The position numbers and the translations under genes were made by a program. 51,331 nt of DNA from assembly GCA_004144865.1 (NCBI GenBank), contig SEAY01000012.1, forward strand, positions 1-51,331, given 5' to 3'. This stretch comes from Comamonadaceae bacterium (GTDB lineage: Bacteria > Pseudomonadota > Gammaproteobacteria > Burkholderiales > Burkholderiaceae_C). The notes beneath the pieces were generated by a model. The model was not told the DNA's origin. It did no database searches and was given only the letters and a program-made list of their open reading frames with translations. Of this stretch, positions 8,550-16,795 are shown piece by piece (the first letter of the stretch is position 1; each line of letters opens with the position of its first letter).

Positions 8550-9542
8550 TCAGCGCAACCAGCCCCGCTTGCGGAAATAAAGCATAGGCCCCACCGCCGA
8601 GGCCACCATCAGCGCCAGCGCGAACGGATAGCCGCCCTGCCAGTCCCGCTCCGGCATGAACTGGAAGTTCATGCCGTAGATGCTGGCGATCAGCGTCGGC
8701 GGCAGCAGCGCCACGCTGGCCACCGAGAAGATCTTGATGATCTTGTTCTGGTTGATGTTGATGAAGCCGACGGTGGCGTCCATCAGGAAGTTGATCTTGT
8801 CGAACAGGAAGGCCGTGTGGTTGTCCAGCGATTCGATGTCGCGCAGGATCTGCCGCGCGTCGTCGAACTGTTCGGCATTCAGCATGCGGCTGCGCATCAT
8901 GAAGCTCACCGCGCGGCGCGTGTCCATCATGTTGCGGCGGATGCGGCCGTTCAGGTCTTCCTGGCGGGCGATCGCTTCCAGCGCCTCGCCGGCCAACGTG
9001 TCGGTGACCTCGCCGGAGAGCACCTGCTTGCTCACCTTCTCGAGCTCGTCGTAGATGCCTTCGAGCGTGTCGGCGGAGTATTCGGCGTCGGCGTCGAACA
9101 GCTTGAGCAGGACTTCCTTGGCGTCCTCGATCAGCCCCGGGGCGCGGCGCGCACGCAGGCGCAGCAGGCGGAACACCGGCACGTCCTCGTCATGGATGGA
9201 GAACAGCACGCCATGGCTCTTGAGCGAGGTGTTCACCAGGTTCAGCACGAAGGCCACGCGCACCGTGCGGGTCTCGTCGTCGCCGCCGCCGGCCAGCAGG
9301 AAGTCGCTGCGGATGTGGAGGTCGCCGTTGTCCTCTTCATAGAAGCGGGCGGACTCCTCGATGTCCTCGTCCATCGCGTCTTCCGGGATGGACAGGCCGT
9401 AGTACTGCTTGACCCAGCGCTTCTCTTCCACCGTGGGGGACTCGAGGTCCACCCAGACCGGCTGGAAGCGGGAGAGCTCCTCCAGCGACTCGATCTCCTC
9501 CTGGAAGAGACGGCCGTTGGCGAGCGTGAAGATGTTGAGCAT
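8550..9542 (-). CDS. corA: CorA-type magnesium/cobalt transporter
   Basis: 330 residues, a normal length for CorA. A long cytoplasmic alpha/beta and helical domain precedes two C-terminal membrane helices. The signature YGMNF (GMN at about 290-292) closes the first helix and forms the selectivity loop; the usual MPE follows it, and the protein ends in a basic tail. It imports Mg2+ (also Co2+ or Ni2+) as a pentamer down the membrane potential. A GGAG nine bases before the ATG is the likely SD. No Mg-sensing leader is visible upstream. Confidence 0.95.
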   Translation of the reverse strand: MLNIFTLANGRLFQEEIESLEELSRFQPVWVDLESPTVEEKRWVKQYYGLSIPEDAMDEDIEESARFYEEDNGDLHIRSDFLLAGGGDDETRTVRVAFVLNLVNTSLKSHGVLFSIHDEDVPVFRLLRLRARRAPGLIEDAKEVLLKLFDADAEYSADTLEGIYDELEKVSKQVLSGEVTDTLAGEALEAIARQEDLNGRIRRNMMDTRRAVSFMMRSRMLNAEQFDDARQILRDIESLDNHTAFLFDKINFLMDATVGFININQNKIIKIFSVASVALLPPTLIASIYGMNFQFMPERDWQGGYPFALALMVASAVGPMLYFRKRGWLR

Positions 9543-9599
9543 GTGCTCGGACTCCAGGTTTTCGGATGCGGGCGGCGTGAGGAGAGCGGCAGTCCGAAA

Positions 9600-9620
9600 A
9601 ATTGGAATCTGACCCCAATT
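9600..9620. repeat. Isolated 21-base element with AATTGG/CCAATT ends
   Basis: The element has outer arms AATTGG and CCAATT around the core AATCTGACC. I recall this sequence (often written as TTGGGGTCAGATTCCAATT) as a recurrent short element in proteobacterial genomes, often near REP-associated tyrosine transposases. No transposase is present within this window, so here it would be a solitary copy. It lies between the starts of corA and the 3' end of the patatin gene. Confidence 0.4.
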
Positions 9621-9687
9621 GATCGGAAGCGCTACCGACTAGGGTAGGGATCCAAGGAGCAACCTCCGGGCGAAAAGATGGGCGCGA

Positions 9688-10887
9688 TTATGCCGTGCCG
9701 GCCCCGAAGAACGCGAGCAACTCGGCCTTGCGCGCATAGGCATCGTGCTCGCCGAGCGACACCAGCGCCTGCACGAAACCGGGCTCGAACAGCAGGTAGC
9801 TGGCCAGGCCGCCGGCGCCGTCGCGCAGGGCGCCGAGGCCGCCGAGTGCGCGGCGCACGCTCGCCGGCAGCGCATGCAGGTGGTCGCGCGCCAGGGCGTC
9901 CAGCGATTCGGAGGGCTGGATCGCCAGTACGTCGACCGCGCGGTAGGGCAGCAGGGCGGCGATCTCGCGCGGCAACTCGCCCAGCGTGCGCGCCAGGCGC
10001 TGGGCCTGTTCGACGTCGGCCTGCAGCGTGTCGTGGAACACGCTGGCCATGGCGTGCCCGGCGACACCGGCCATGCCCGGCTCGGCGGCGTGCGCCGCGC
10101 CCAGGCCCGCGCGCTCGGGCTGGCCGACGCCGATCACCAGGATCTTTTGCGCGCCGAGCTGGATGGCCGGGGACAGCGGCGAGACCTGCCGCATGGAGCC
10201 GTCGCCGAAGTATTCCCGCCGGCCATCCACCCACAGCGGCGTGGCCGGGAACAGGAAGGGAAGGGCGCTGGACGCCATCAGGTGCTCGATGGTCACCGGC
10301 TGGAAAGCCGCGCGCCTTCCGGGCCGCTGCCAGCCTTCGTGGCGAACGTCGCTCGCGGTATGGCAGAAGGTCCAGTGCACGCCGGTGGTGTAGCTGGAGG
10401 CGGTGACCGCCAGCGCTTCGATCGCCCCGCTGGCCAGTGACGCGTCGATGCCGGCAAGCGAAATCCGCCGGTGCAGCGTGTCCACCAGCGGCATGGTGTC
10501 CAGGATGGCGCCGCGGTCGCGCGCGTGGCCCCACAACTTGACGGCCGCGAGCAGCCTGCTGAAACGCACCCACAGCGGCGCCTCCAGGCGATAGACGGCA
10601 TCGCAGCTCAAGGCCGACCAGAACTGCCGCAGTTCGTCCACTACCGTCAGGCCCTGGCTGGCGCCGCTGGCCAGGTGGGCGGCGTTCAGCGCGCCGGCCG
10701 AGGTGCCCACCAGCACCTGGAAGGGGAAGGCGAGCGACTGCTGGGGCTGCAGGCGCAACAGCGCAGCCAATCCGCTCAGCACGCCCACCTGGTAGGCCGT
10801 GCGGGCCCCGCCCCCCATCAAGACCAGCCCGCGCAGCGCGCGCGATGGCCGCGCCTGCCCCTCGAGGATCAGCGGTGCGGGGCTCAT
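9688..10887 (-). CDS. Patatin-like phospholipase (acyl hydrolase)
   Basis: 399 residues. A patatin domain with the oxyanion-hole block MGGGARTAYQVGV (about 24-36), the nucleophile elbow GTSAG with Ser63, and the catalytic Asp229 in GDGSM. The usual motif is DGG or DGA; here it is DGS. The family hydrolyses acyl esters of phospholipids or triglycerides with a Ser-Asp dyad. No signal peptide or TM segment is obvious, so a cytoplasmic or peripheral location is likely. The roughly 170 C-terminal residues after the Asp block are helical and unassigned. No SD is seen before the ATG. Confidence 0.88.
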   Translation of the reverse strand: MSPAPLILEGQARPSRALRGLVLMGGGARTAYQVGVLSGLAALLRLQPQQSLAFPFQVLVGTSAGALNAAHLASGASQGLTVVDELRQFWSALSCDAVYRLEAPLWVRFSRLLAAVKLWGHARDRGAILDTMPLVDTLHRRISLAGIDASLASGAIEALAVTASSYTTGVHWTFCHTASDVRHEGWQRPGRRAAFQPVTIEHLMASSALPFLFPATPLWVDGRREYFGDGSMRQVSPLSPAIQLGAQKILVIGVGQPERAGLGAAHAAEPGMAGVAGHAMASVFHDTLQADVEQAQRLARTLGELPREIAALLPYRAVDVLAIQPSESLDALARDHLHALPASVRRALGGLGALRDGAGGLASYLLFEPGFVQALVSLGEHDAYARKAELLAFFGAGTA

Positions 10888-11034
10888 GGAGGCGGGGGTT
10901 ACTGCTGTGCTGGAGTCGAAGGACTAATCCTACACGGCTGGGCCAGAACGTCCGACACCACGGCTCAGGAGGGCCCCCTACATTGACCCCATCGCCCCGG
11001 ACTCCGGTCCGGCAGTACCCTGCAAGGAGCCGAG

Positions 11035-11229
11035 ATGATCCAGCTAGCGACCGACCCGAATGCCAGCCGCTTGAACTGGCGTCCCGCCGCTGCTGAAGGC
11101 AAGGACAGCCCCGAGGCCGTCCGCCGCGCACGCAGCGGCCACGCGTGGCCTTTCATCAGCCGGCACGCCGAACGCGCCAACAGCCAGCAGGATCACAAGC
11201 GCACTTCCAGCAGCGACAACGGCAGCTGA
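11035..11229 (+). CDS. Small hydrophilic protein, 64 aa, unknown (first of a tandem pair)
   Basis: The gene starts ATG five bases after a strong SD (AAGGAG), has strong GC3 bias and ends 20 bases before a second small gene. The product is polar and probably disordered, rich in Ser, Arg, Asn and Asp (KRTSSSDNGS at the end) with one aromatic patch, LNWRP and HAWPFISRH. It has no signal peptide or TM segment. I recognise no family. Upstream 10888-11034 holds only a short dyad (CCGGAC-TCCG-GTCCGG, 10998-11013). Confidence 0.6.
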   Translation: MIQLATDPNASRLNWRPAAAEGKDSPEAVRRARSGHAWPFISRHAERANSQQDHKRTSSSDNGS

Positions 11230-11249
11230 GCGCCTGAACGGAGCACGTC

Positions 11250-11420
11250 ATGTACAAGGAACCCAAGTCCACCAACCGCTTCAACGACACGCCGCGCGAC
11301 AAGCCGCGTGCCGATCGCGTGGAGCACGCCAACCTGGAGCGTCCCGGCGCGCAGGCGCATCCCAAGGCGCACGGCGGCTGGAACCGCGTGGACGCGGCAG
11401 CCCTCTGGCGCCTGCGTTGA
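11250..11420 (+). CDS. Small basic protein, 56 aa, unknown (second of a tandem pair)
   Basis: Starts MYKEPKSTNRFNDTPRDKPR and ends WNRVDAAALWRLR. GGAG at 11240-11243 lies six bases before the ATG. Codons are almost all G/C-ending, as in neighbouring genes. The product is basic and proline/charge-rich at the N-terminus and looks disordered, with a short amphipathic C-terminal end. Two intrinsic terminators follow at once, so the pair forms its own short transcript ahead of hpf. I recognise no family. Confidence 0.6.
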   Translation: MYKEPKSTNRFNDTPRDKPRADRVEHANLERPGAQAHPKAHGGWNRVDAAALWRLR

Positions 11421-11442
11421 TCGCGCGATCCTGGCAGTAGCA

Positions 11443-11463
11443 AGGCGGCCCGCGTGGCCGCCT
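11443..11463 (+). terminator. Intrinsic terminator 1 after the small-gene pair
   Basis: Stem AGGCGGCC / GGCCGCCT around the loop CGCGT, followed by TTCGT. It begins 23 bases after the stop of the 56-aa gene. Confidence 0.7.
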
Positions 11464-11474
11464 TTCGTCCTTGC

Positions 11475-11501
11475 AGCGGCCCTCGTGGCCGCTTCGTTTT
11501 T
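11475..11501 (+). terminator. Intrinsic terminator 2 after the small-gene pair
   Basis: Stem AGCGGCC / GGCCGCT around CTCGT, followed by TCGTTTTT. Loop and stem closely repeat the first terminator 12 bases upstream, so the two form a tandem double terminator that insulates hpf. Confidence 0.75.
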
Positions 11502-11561
11502 GGTGCTCGCGCACACCGCGATTCCGCTTGGAATTCGCGCCTCTGCATTGAGGGAAATCAA

Positions 11562-11590
11562 TGGACTTTTGGCAGGGTGGCGCGCATAGT
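11562..11590 (+). promoter_or_regulatory. Possible sigma-70 promoter for hpf
   Basis: TGGACT and CATAGT, separated by 17 bases, each match four of six consensus positions. It lies about 80 bases upstream of the hpf ATG and after the tandem terminators. A sigma-54 reading of TGGCAGG nearby was tested and has wrong GG/GC spacing. Confidence 0.3.
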
Positions 11591-11671
11591 GGTCCGCACG
11601 CACAGACGATTTCCGCGGTTCCTTCCCGCGCCGCAACGGCGCCACGTCAACCCAGTGCAACAGGAGGCTCC

Positions 11672-12001
11672 ATGAACCTGACGATCAGCGGTCACCATCT
11701 CGAAGTCACCCCGGCTCTCCGAAATTACGTGACCACCAAGCTCGATCGCATCACCCGTCACTTCGAACAGGTCGTGGACATCAAGGTACTACTGACAGTC
11801 GAGAAGCAGAAGGAGAAGGAACGAAGGCAGAGAGCCGAATGCAGGATCCACGTGAAGGGCAACAGCATGTTTGCCGAAAGCGCGCACGAGGATCTGTACG
11901 CCGCCCTCGATGAACTGGTCGACAAGCTCGATCGCCAGGTCGGCCGCCACAAGACGCGCATGCAGGACCATCACCACGACGCACCCAAGCGGATCATGTA
12001 G
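11672..12001 (+). CDS. hpf: Ribosome hibernation-promoting factor, short form
   Basis: 109 residues. HPF/RaiA fold: starts [20 protein letters not shown], has the basic helix region [14 protein letters not shown] and ends with a His-rich tail. It binds the 30S decoding centre in stationary phase and promotes inactive ribosome dimers or protects ribosomes. The ATG at 11672 is chosen over earlier in-frame starts because AGGAGG (11662-11667) stands four bases before it and the family begins exactly here. In many proteobacteria hpf lies upstream of ptsN, as here. Confidence 0.94.
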   Translation: MNLTISGHHLEVTPALRNYVTTKLDRITRHFEQVVDIKVLLTVEKQKEKERRQRAECRIHVKGNSMFAESAHEDLYAALDELVDKLDRQVGRHKTRMQDHHHDAPKRIM

Positions 12002-12098
12002 TCGCGAACACGAGGGCCCATCGGGGCCCTTGTCGCGTGGCTTGGCCCGCGCCGCCGGCCAGCGGATGGGCGTTTTGTGCAGTGCACCGTCGCACGTG

Positions 12099-12104
12099 CA
12101 TAAT
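12099..12104 (+). promoter_or_regulatory. Predicted -10 element for ptsN
   Basis: CATAAT lies 14 bases before the ptsN ATG, with a weak TTGTGC 18 bases upstream. The leader would be only about eight bases, with no SD in it (CCGCCCCAGCCATC). Near-leaderless start. Confidence 0.4.
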
Positions 12105-12118
12105 CCGCCCCAGCCATC

Positions 12119-12586
12119 ATGAACCGCCTTGCGTCCATCCTGCCGCCCGCCCAGGTCCTGGTCGGCGTCGACGCCACCAGCAAGAAGCGGGCTTTCGAGG
12201 AAGCCGGTCTCCTGTTCGAGAACCTGCACGGCCTGTCCCGCGCGCTCATCACCGACAGCCTGTTCGCGCGCGAGCGCCTGGGTTCCACCGGCCTGGGCCA
12301 CGGCGTGGCCATCCCGCACGGACGCATCAAGGGCCTCAAGGCGCCCATGGCGGCGCTCTTCCAGCTGGCCAGCCCGATCGGCTTCGACGCGCCCGACGAG
12401 CAGCCCGTCAACCTGCTGATCTTCCTGCTGGTGCCCGAGGCGGCCACGCAGAAGCACCTGGAGATCCTCTCGGAGATCGCGGAGCTGCTGAGCGACGCCC
12501 CGCTGCGCGAGAGGATGAAGGGCAGCACCGATGCCACCCGGCTGCACCAGCTGATCGCCAGCTGGCAGTCGGCGCAGCCGCAATAA
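12119..12586 (+). CDS. ptsN: PTS IIA-like nitrogen-regulatory protein PtsN
   Basis: 155 residues, PTS EIIA type-2 fold. The phosphorylated histidine is His67 in [10 protein letters not shown]. PtsN is the output of the regulatory nitrogen-PTS (PtsP/PtsI-HPr-PtsN). In other proteobacteria, unphosphorylated PtsN acts on potassium systems (TrkA, KdpD) and sensor kinases, which makes the kup and kdp loci in this window notable. It is followed 19 bases later by hprK, the usual betaproteobacterial arrangement. Confidence 0.95.
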   Translation: MNRLASILPPAQVLVGVDATSKKRAFEEAGLLFENLHGLSRALITDSLFARERLGSTGLGHGVAIPHGRIKGLKAPMAALFQLASPIGFDAPDEQPVNLLIFLLVPEAATQKHLEILSEIAELLSDAPLRERMKGSTDATRLHQLIASWQSAQPQ

Positions 12587-12605
12587 CGCCGAGGGCCGGC
12601 CGCGC

Positions 12606-13556
12606 TTGAAGCCCACCGTCGTCAGCGCCGACGTCCTGTTCGAAGACCACCGGGCGACGCTCAAGTGGGAGTGGGTCGCGGGACTCGGGGCTTCCGAGCG
12701 CCGCTTCGACGAGGTGGCCGTGCGCGCCGCCCGCTCCGGCGCCGACCTCGTCGGCTACCTCAACTACATCCATCCCTACCGCGTCCAGATCCTGGGCGAA
12801 CGGGAGATCGCGTACCTGACCAACGCCACGGCGGACGATTGCGCGCGGCGCATCTCCCGCATCGTGACGCTGGAGCCGCCGGTGCTGGTGCTGACCGACG
12901 GCCAGACGGCGCCGGACGCGCTGCTCTCCATGTGCGAGCGGGCGCAGATCCCGATGTTCGCCACGCACGAACCGTCGGCGTTCGTCATCGACGTGCTGCG
13001 GGCCTACCTGTCCAAGCATTTCGCCGAGCGCACGTCGATGCACGGGGTGTTCATGGACATCCTGGGCCTGGGCGTGCTGATCACCGGCGAGTCCGGGCTG
13101 GGCAAGAGCGAGCTGGGGCTGGAGCTGATCACGCGCGGCAACGGGCTGGTGGCCGACGACGCGGTGGACCTGTACCGGGTGAACCAGACCACCATCGAGG
13201 GCCGCTGCCCCGAGCTGCTGCAGAACCTGCTGGAAGTGCGAGGCATCGGCCTGCTGGACATCCGCGCCATCTTCGGCGAGACGGCCGTGCGGCGGAAGAT
13301 GCGCCTGCGCCTCATCGTGCACCTGGTGCGGCGCGAGACCATGGAGCGCGAATACGAACGGCTGCCCTACGAGCCGCTCACGCAGGACGTGCTGGGCGTC
13401 CCGGTGCGCAAGGCCGTGATCCCGGTGGTCGCCGGCCGCAACATGGCCGTGCTGGTGGAAGCGGCCGTGCGCAACACGATCCTGCAGCTGCGCGGCGTGG
13501 ACACGTACCAGGAGTTCGTCGAGCGGCATCGCCGCGCGATGGAGAAGGGGGCCTAG
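12606..13556 (+). CDS. hprK: HPr kinase/phosphorylase
   Basis: 316 residues, full family length. Walker [10 protein letters not shown] (161-168), a conserved His in SMHGVF at about 145, and the signature region around [12 protein letters not shown]. The bifunctional enzyme phosphorylates or dephosphorylates HPr on serine. In proteobacteria lacking sugar permeases it works within a regulatory PTS. The start is TTG at 12606; no in-frame ATG fits the family N-terminus ([14 protein letters not shown]). Operon with ptsN. HPr and enzyme I genes are not in the window. Confidence 0.95.
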   Translation: MKPTVVSADVLFEDHRATLKWEWVAGLGASERRFDEVAVRAARSGADLVGYLNYIHPYRVQILGEREIAYLTNATADDCARRISRIVTLEPPVLVLTDGQTAPDALLSMCERAQIPMFATHEPSAFVIDVLRAYLSKHFAERTSMHGVFMDILGLGVLITGESGLGKSELGLELITRGNGLVADDAVDLYRVNQTTIEGRCPELLQNLLEVRGIGLLDIRAIFGETAVRRKMRLRLIVHLVRRETMEREYERLPYEPLTQDVLGVPVRKAVIPVVAGRNMAVLVEAAVRNTILQLRGVDTYQEFVERHRRAMEKGA

Positions 13557-13561
13557 CCGTC

Positions 13562-13581
13562 ATTCCCGCGCAGGCGGGAAT
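13562..13581. repeat. dRS3-like palindrome, second copy
   Basis: ATTCCCGC-GCAG-GCGGGAAT, preceded by GTC. Same ATTCCC-N8-GGGAAT form as 7778-7805 and located six bases after the hprK stop. Confidence 0.75.
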
Positions 13582-13599
13582 CCAGGGCTTCCCGAACCA

Positions 13600-13621
13600 A
13601 AAAGCGGCCGCAGCCGCTTTT
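13600..13621. terminator. Intrinsic terminator between convergent hprK and fur
   Basis: AAAAGCGGC / GCCGCTTTT, nine base pairs around CGCA. The A-run on the left and T-run on the right make it work in both directions, so it can end ptsN-hprK from the left and fur from the right. Confidence 0.8.
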
Positions 13622-13636
13622 CTTCCATGCCCTGGT

Positions 13637-13693
13637 TCCCCGCCTCCGCGGGGACGACAGTCTGCCGCATCTGGATCCCGGCATGCGCCGGGA
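13637..13693. repeat. Two further short palindromes of the same repeat family
   Basis: TCCCCGC-CTCC-GCGGGGA (13637-13654) and TCCCGGC-ATGC-GCCGGGA (13676-13693), each a seven-base stem with a tetraloop. With 13562-13581 they form a run of three related units between hprK and fur, the usual mosaic look of REP arrays. Confidence 0.6.
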
Positions 13694-13721
13694 CTGCGGG
13701 GCACGGCCGCCTCCAGCGGCC

Positions 13722-14153
13722 TCAGCCCCTTGGCTTGTGCGGGCAGGGATTCTTCGTGCAGTGCGCGTACAGGCTCAGCGCGTGGTCCGCGATCTGGAAG
13801 CCCTTGAGCTTGGCGACGGCGTGCTGGCGTTTCTCGATCTCGGCGTCGTAGAACTCCTCCACCCGCCCGCAGTCGAGGCAGACCAGGTGGTCGTGGTGCG
13901 TGCCTTCGTTCAGCTCGTAGACCGCCTTGCCGCTTTCGAAGTGGCTGCGCGAGAGGATGCCGGCCTGCTCGAACTGCGTGAGCACCCGGTACACGGTGGC
14001 CAGGCCGATGTCGGAGCGATCCACCAGCAGGACGCGGAAGACGTCTTCGGCCGTCATGTGGCGCTGCTCGCCCTTGTGGAAGACGTCGAGGATCTTCAGC
14101 CGCGGCAGCGTGGCCTTGAGTCCGGTGCTCTTGAGGTCGTCGATGTTCGCCAT
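13722..14153 (-). CDS. fur: Ferric uptake regulator Fur
   Basis: 143 residues. An N-terminal winged helix (residues about 1-85, with [15 protein letters not shown] as recognition region) and a C-terminal dimer/metal domain. The HHDH regulatory metal site and the CLDC ... CTKNPC pair of a structural zinc site are visible. Fe-Fur represses iron-uptake genes; Exb systems such as the exbBD genes here are often among its targets. Divergent from bamE with 43 bases between starts, a common Comamonadaceae arrangement. Confidence 0.96.
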   Translation of the reverse strand: MANIDDLKSTGLKATLPRLKILDVFHKGEQRHMTAEDVFRVLLVDRSDIGLATVYRVLTQFEQAGILSRSHFESGKAVYELNEGTHHDHLVCLDCGRVEEFYDAEIEKRQHAVAKLKGFQIADHALSLYAHCTKNPCPHKPRG

Positions 14154-14196
14154 GGTGCTGCCGCTACAATGCCCCGATCATATCGGACGCCCTCCC
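14154..14196. promoter_or_regulatory. Divergent fur-bamE promoter region
   Basis: TACAAT at 14165-14170 is a good -10 for bamE. On the other strand TATGAT (14182-14177) is a good -10 for fur. Both -35 regions are weak. The two -10 elements are only six bases apart, so the promoters overlap and probably compete. I see no convincing 19-base Fur box. Confidence 0.4.
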
Positions 14197-14751
14197 ATGC
14201 CTGCCACGCCCCTGCGCCAGTCGCGCCTCGTCCTGGCTGCCGCCGCGGCCCTCGCGTTCCTCGCCGGCTGCGGCACGGTGGACGGTGCCAGCCGCCGGAT
14301 CACCGACGCGATCACCCCCTACAAGATCGAGATCGTCCAGGGCAACTTCGTGTCCCGGGAACAGGTGGAGGCGCTGCAGAAGGGGATGAGCCCGGAGCAG
14401 GTGCGCCAGATCCTGGGCACGCCGCTGGTCACCAGCCTGTTCCACGGCGAGCGCTGGGACTACATCTTCACGCTCAAGCGCAAGGGGCTCGAACCGCAGC
14501 AACGCCGCCTGACGGTGTTCTTCCAGAACGGCGCGATGGACCGGGTCGAGGGCGACACCATGCCGAGCGAATCCGAGTTCGTGGCGACCCTGGACAAGCG
14601 CAACAAGGCCGGCAAGGTGCCGCGCCTGGAGGCCAGCGAGGAAGAGCTGCGCCGCTTCGATGCCGCGCGCAAGCCCGCCCCGGCGGAGCCCGCCGCAGCG
14701 TCCGCACCCGCGGCACCGGCCAACTACCCGCCGCTCGAGTCTTCCCGCTGA
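14197..14751 (+). CDS. bamE: Outer membrane assembly lipoprotein BamE (OmlA/SmpA)
   Basis: 184 residues. A lipoprotein signal ends at LAFLAGC with lipidated Cys25, followed by the BamE domain: a block near [20 protein letters not shown] ([15 protein letters not shown] in the family) and [10 protein letters not shown]. BamE is an accessory lipoprotein of the Bam complex that inserts beta-barrel proteins. The C-terminus carries an Ala/Pro-rich tail of about 30 residues ([20 protein letters not shown]) not needed for the fold. It is followed by dapB seven bases later. Confidence 0.93.
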   Translation: MPATPLRQSRLVLAAAAALAFLAGCGTVDGASRRITDAITPYKIEIVQGNFVSREQVEALQKGMSPEQVRQILGTPLVTSLFHGERWDYIFTLKRKGLEPQQRRLTVFFQNGAMDRVEGDTMPSESEFVATLDKRNKAGKVPRLEASEEELRRFDAARKPAPAEPAAASAPAAPANYPPLESSR

Positions 14752-14758
14752 GGCGCGC

Positions 14759-15631
14759 ATGACCCGAGGCACCCTGAAGAACGTGGCCGTCGCCGGCGCC
14801 GTGCAACCCCCGCCCGCCGGCAGCTCCCTCCACCACGTGGCCGTCGCCGGCGCGACCGGCCGCATGGGCCACATGCTGATCGAGGCGATCCGCGCGTCCG
14901 ACGATTGCCGCTTGGCCGGCGCACTCGACGTCGCATCCAGTCCCGCCATCGGCAACGATGCCGCCGCCTTCCTGGGCCACGCCAGCGGCGTGCCGGTGAC
15001 CGCGGACATCGCCGCCGGCCTGGAGCACGCCCAGGTGCTGATCGACTTCACGCGGCCCGAGGGCACGCTGGCGCACCTGAAGGCCTGCCGCGAGCGCGGC
15101 GTGAAGGCCGTGATCGGCACCACCGGCTTCAGCGACGCGCAGAAGGCGCAGATCGCCGACGCCGCGCGCGACATCGCCATCGTGATGGCGCCCAACATGA
15201 GCGTCGGCGTCAACGTCACGCTGAAGCTGCTGGAGATGGCCGCCAAGGCGCTGGCCACCGGCTACGACATCGAGATCATCGAGGCGCACCATCGGCACAA
15301 GGTGGATGCGCCCTCCGGCACCGCGCTGAAGATGGGCGAGGTGATCGCCGACGCACTGGGCCGCGACCTGAAGAAGTGCGCCGTGTACGCGCGCGAAGGC
15401 GTCACCGGCGAGCGCGACCCGTCCACCATCGGCTTCTCCGCCATCCGCGGCGGCGACATCGTGGGCGACCACACGGTGCTGTTCGCGGGCACCGGCGAAC
15501 GCATAGAGATCACCCACAAATCCTCCAGCCGCGCCACGTATGCGCAAGGCAGCCTGCGCGCCGTGCGCTTCCTTGCCGGGCAGCAGAAGGGGCTGTTCGA
15601 CATGTTCGACGTGCTCGGGCTGCGCACGTGA
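14759..15631 (+). CDS. dapB: 4-hydroxy-tetrahydrodipicolinate reductase
   Basis: 290 residues, about 20-25 longer than usual. It reduces HTPA with NAD(P)H in lysine/meso-DAP synthesis. The nucleotide loop [11 protein letters not shown] starts at about residue 27, and the catalytic block [14 protein letters not shown] has His177, His180 and Lys181. The N-terminus is odd: VAVAGA occurs twice, encoded by an exact 19-base direct repeat (14781-14799 and 14835-14853), 54 bases apart and in frame. The first copy lacks the rest of the loop. Translation from GTG 14838 would give a protein without the extra copy. Confidence 0.95.
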   Translation: MTRGTLKNVAVAGAVQPPPAGSSLHHVAVAGATGRMGHMLIEAIRASDDCRLAGALDVASSPAIGNDAAAFLGHASGVPVTADIAAGLEHAQVLIDFTRPEGTLAHLKACRERGVKAVIGTTGFSDAQKAQIADAARDIAIVMAPNMSVGVNVTLKLLEMAAKALATGYDIEIIEAHHRHKVDAPSGTALKMGEVIADALGRDLKKCAVYAREGVTGERDPSTIGFSAIRGGDIVGDHTVLFAGTGERIEITHKSSSRATYAQGSLRAVRFLAGQQKGLFDMFDVLGLRT

Positions 15632-16293
15632 GCCTCCTCGACCTGTTCCGCCAGGGCGACGCCGTCACCCAGGTGGTGGTGCTCCTGCTGCTCGCGATGT
15701 CGGTTTCCAGCTGGGTCGTGATCCTGTGGAAGGCGTGGCTGCTCAAGCGCGCCACCGGCGACGTCGCCCGCAGCACGGCGGCCTTCTGGCAGTCGCCCTC
15801 CGTGGACGAGGCGCGGCAACGCGTGGCCGCCTTCGACCGCGAGGCGCTGGTGCTGCCGCTAATCACCGCGACGGAGGCCCGGCCGGCGGGCTCGCTTGCG
15901 TCCGCCGGCGACAAATCGCAGCAGCTCACGCGGGTGCTGCGCGACGCGCTGCACCGCGTGCTGGACAAGCTGCAGTTCGGCCAGGTGCTGCTCGCGACGG
16001 TCGGGTCCACCGCCCCCTTCGTGGGGCTGCTCGGCACCGTGTGGGGCATCTACCATGCGCTCACCGGCATCGCGAGCGCGGGCCAGATCACCATCGACAA
16101 GGTGTCCGGGCCGGTGGGCGAGGCCCTCATCATGACGGCCGCCGGCCTGGCCGTCGCCATCCCCGCGGTCCTGGGCTACAACGTCTTCGGCCGCCTGATC
16201 CACCGGATCGAGGCGGACCTCGAAGGCTTCGCGCGCGACCTGCGCGAGCTGCTCACCCACGGTCCGGCGCCCGCGGCCGCTCGCGCCGCCTGA
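15628..16293 (+). CDS. exbB: ExbB/TolQ/MotA family proton channel protein
   Basis: 221 residues from GTG 15628, which overlaps the dapB stop (GTGA). Three TM segments: about 15-37, 115-140 and 165-190. The conserved core is [19 protein letters not shown] and the third helix [17 protein letters not shown], the MotA/TolQ/ExbB fold. With the downstream ExbD it makes the proton-driven motor for TonB. The C-terminal tail is Ala-rich. Location inside the bamE-dapB-leuS run is typical of this family of bacteria. Confidence 0.93.
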   Translation: MSLLDLFRQGDAVTQVVVLLLLAMSVSSWVVILWKAWLLKRATGDVARSTAAFWQSPSVDEARQRVAAFDREALVLPLITATEARPAGSLASAGDKSQQLTRVLRDALHRVLDKLQFGQVLLATVGSTAPFVGLLGTVWGIYHALTGIASAGQITIDKVSGPVGEALIMTAAGLAVAIPAVLGYNVFGRLIHRIEADLEGFARDLRELLTHGPAPAAARAA

Positions 16294-16295
16294 AC

Positions 16296-16712
16296 ATGGC
16301 ATTCGGACGGCTCGAGCGCACCCAGGGCGACCCGCCGATCAGCGACATCAACGTCACGCCGCTGGTGGACGTGATGCTGGTGCTGGTGGTGATCTTCATC
16401 ATCACCGCGCCGCTGCTCGCCAGTTCCATCCGGCTCGACCTGCCCAAGGCCGAAGGCACCCGGGCGGCGGACGCGCAGCGCTTCGTGACGGTGGTGCTCG
16501 ACAAGGAAGGGCGGGTGTTCCTGAACGACAGCCCGGTCGACGCCGGGCGGCTGGCGGAGCAGTTCGCCGCCGCGGCGAAGCAGAACCCCGACACCGAAAT
16601 CCAGCTGCGCGCCGACGCCGGCGTGCCGTACGGGCGCGTGGTGGAAGTGATGGGCGCGGCGCACAAGGCGGGGCTCACCCGCCTCGGGTTCGTCGCCGAG
16701 CCGGCGAAGTAG
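16296..16712 (+). CDS. exbD: ExbD/TolR family biopolymer transport protein
   Basis: 138 residues. The motif ISDINVTPLVDVMLVLVVIF carries the proton-bearing Asp in the single TM helix; the periplasmic domain follows and ends GLTRLGFVAEP. Starts two bases after exbB. It is a third ExbD in the window, and its end resembles the partial ExbD at 1-258 more than the one at 261-683. Confidence 0.94.
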   Translation: MAFGRLERTQGDPPISDINVTPLVDVMLVLVVIFIITAPLLASSIRLDLPKAEGTRAADAQRFVTVVLDKEGRVFLNDSPVDAGRLAEQFAAAAKQNPDTEIQLRADAGVPYGRVVEVMGAAHKAGLTRLGFVAEPAK

Positions 16713-16714
16713 GC

Positions 16715-16737
16715 GGGGCCGGGGCCAGGGGCCAGGG
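16715..16737 (+). other. G-quadruplex motif on the plus strand
   Basis: Four G-runs, GGGG-CC-GGGG-CCA-GGGG-CCA-GGG, starting three bases after the exbD stop. Fits the canonical G3+N1-7 pattern. Confidence 0.6.
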
Positions 16738-16760
16738 TCAGGCGAAACATGGGCTTGCCT

Positions 16761-16795
16761 CCCTAGCCCCTAAGCCCTAGCCCCTAATCCCTACA
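16761..16795. repeat. Five degenerate heptamers (CCCTAGC-like) before leuS
   Basis: CCCTAGC, CCCTAAG, CCCTAGC, CCCTAAT, CCCTACA in direct tandem. The complementary strand has five G-runs and also fits a G-quadruplex, so quadruplex potential switches strand within 80 bases. The last unit runs into the predicted -10 of leuS. Confidence 0.7.

Noticed and set aside
11568..11590. Sigma-54 promoter before hpf (TGGCAGG...)
   Set aside because: The invariant GG and GC are not ten bases apart, so the spacing does not fit sigma-54.
14154..14196. Fur box in the fur-bamE gap
   Set aside because: No 19-base GATAATGATNATCATTATC-like dyad; ATCATATCGG is too short and partial.
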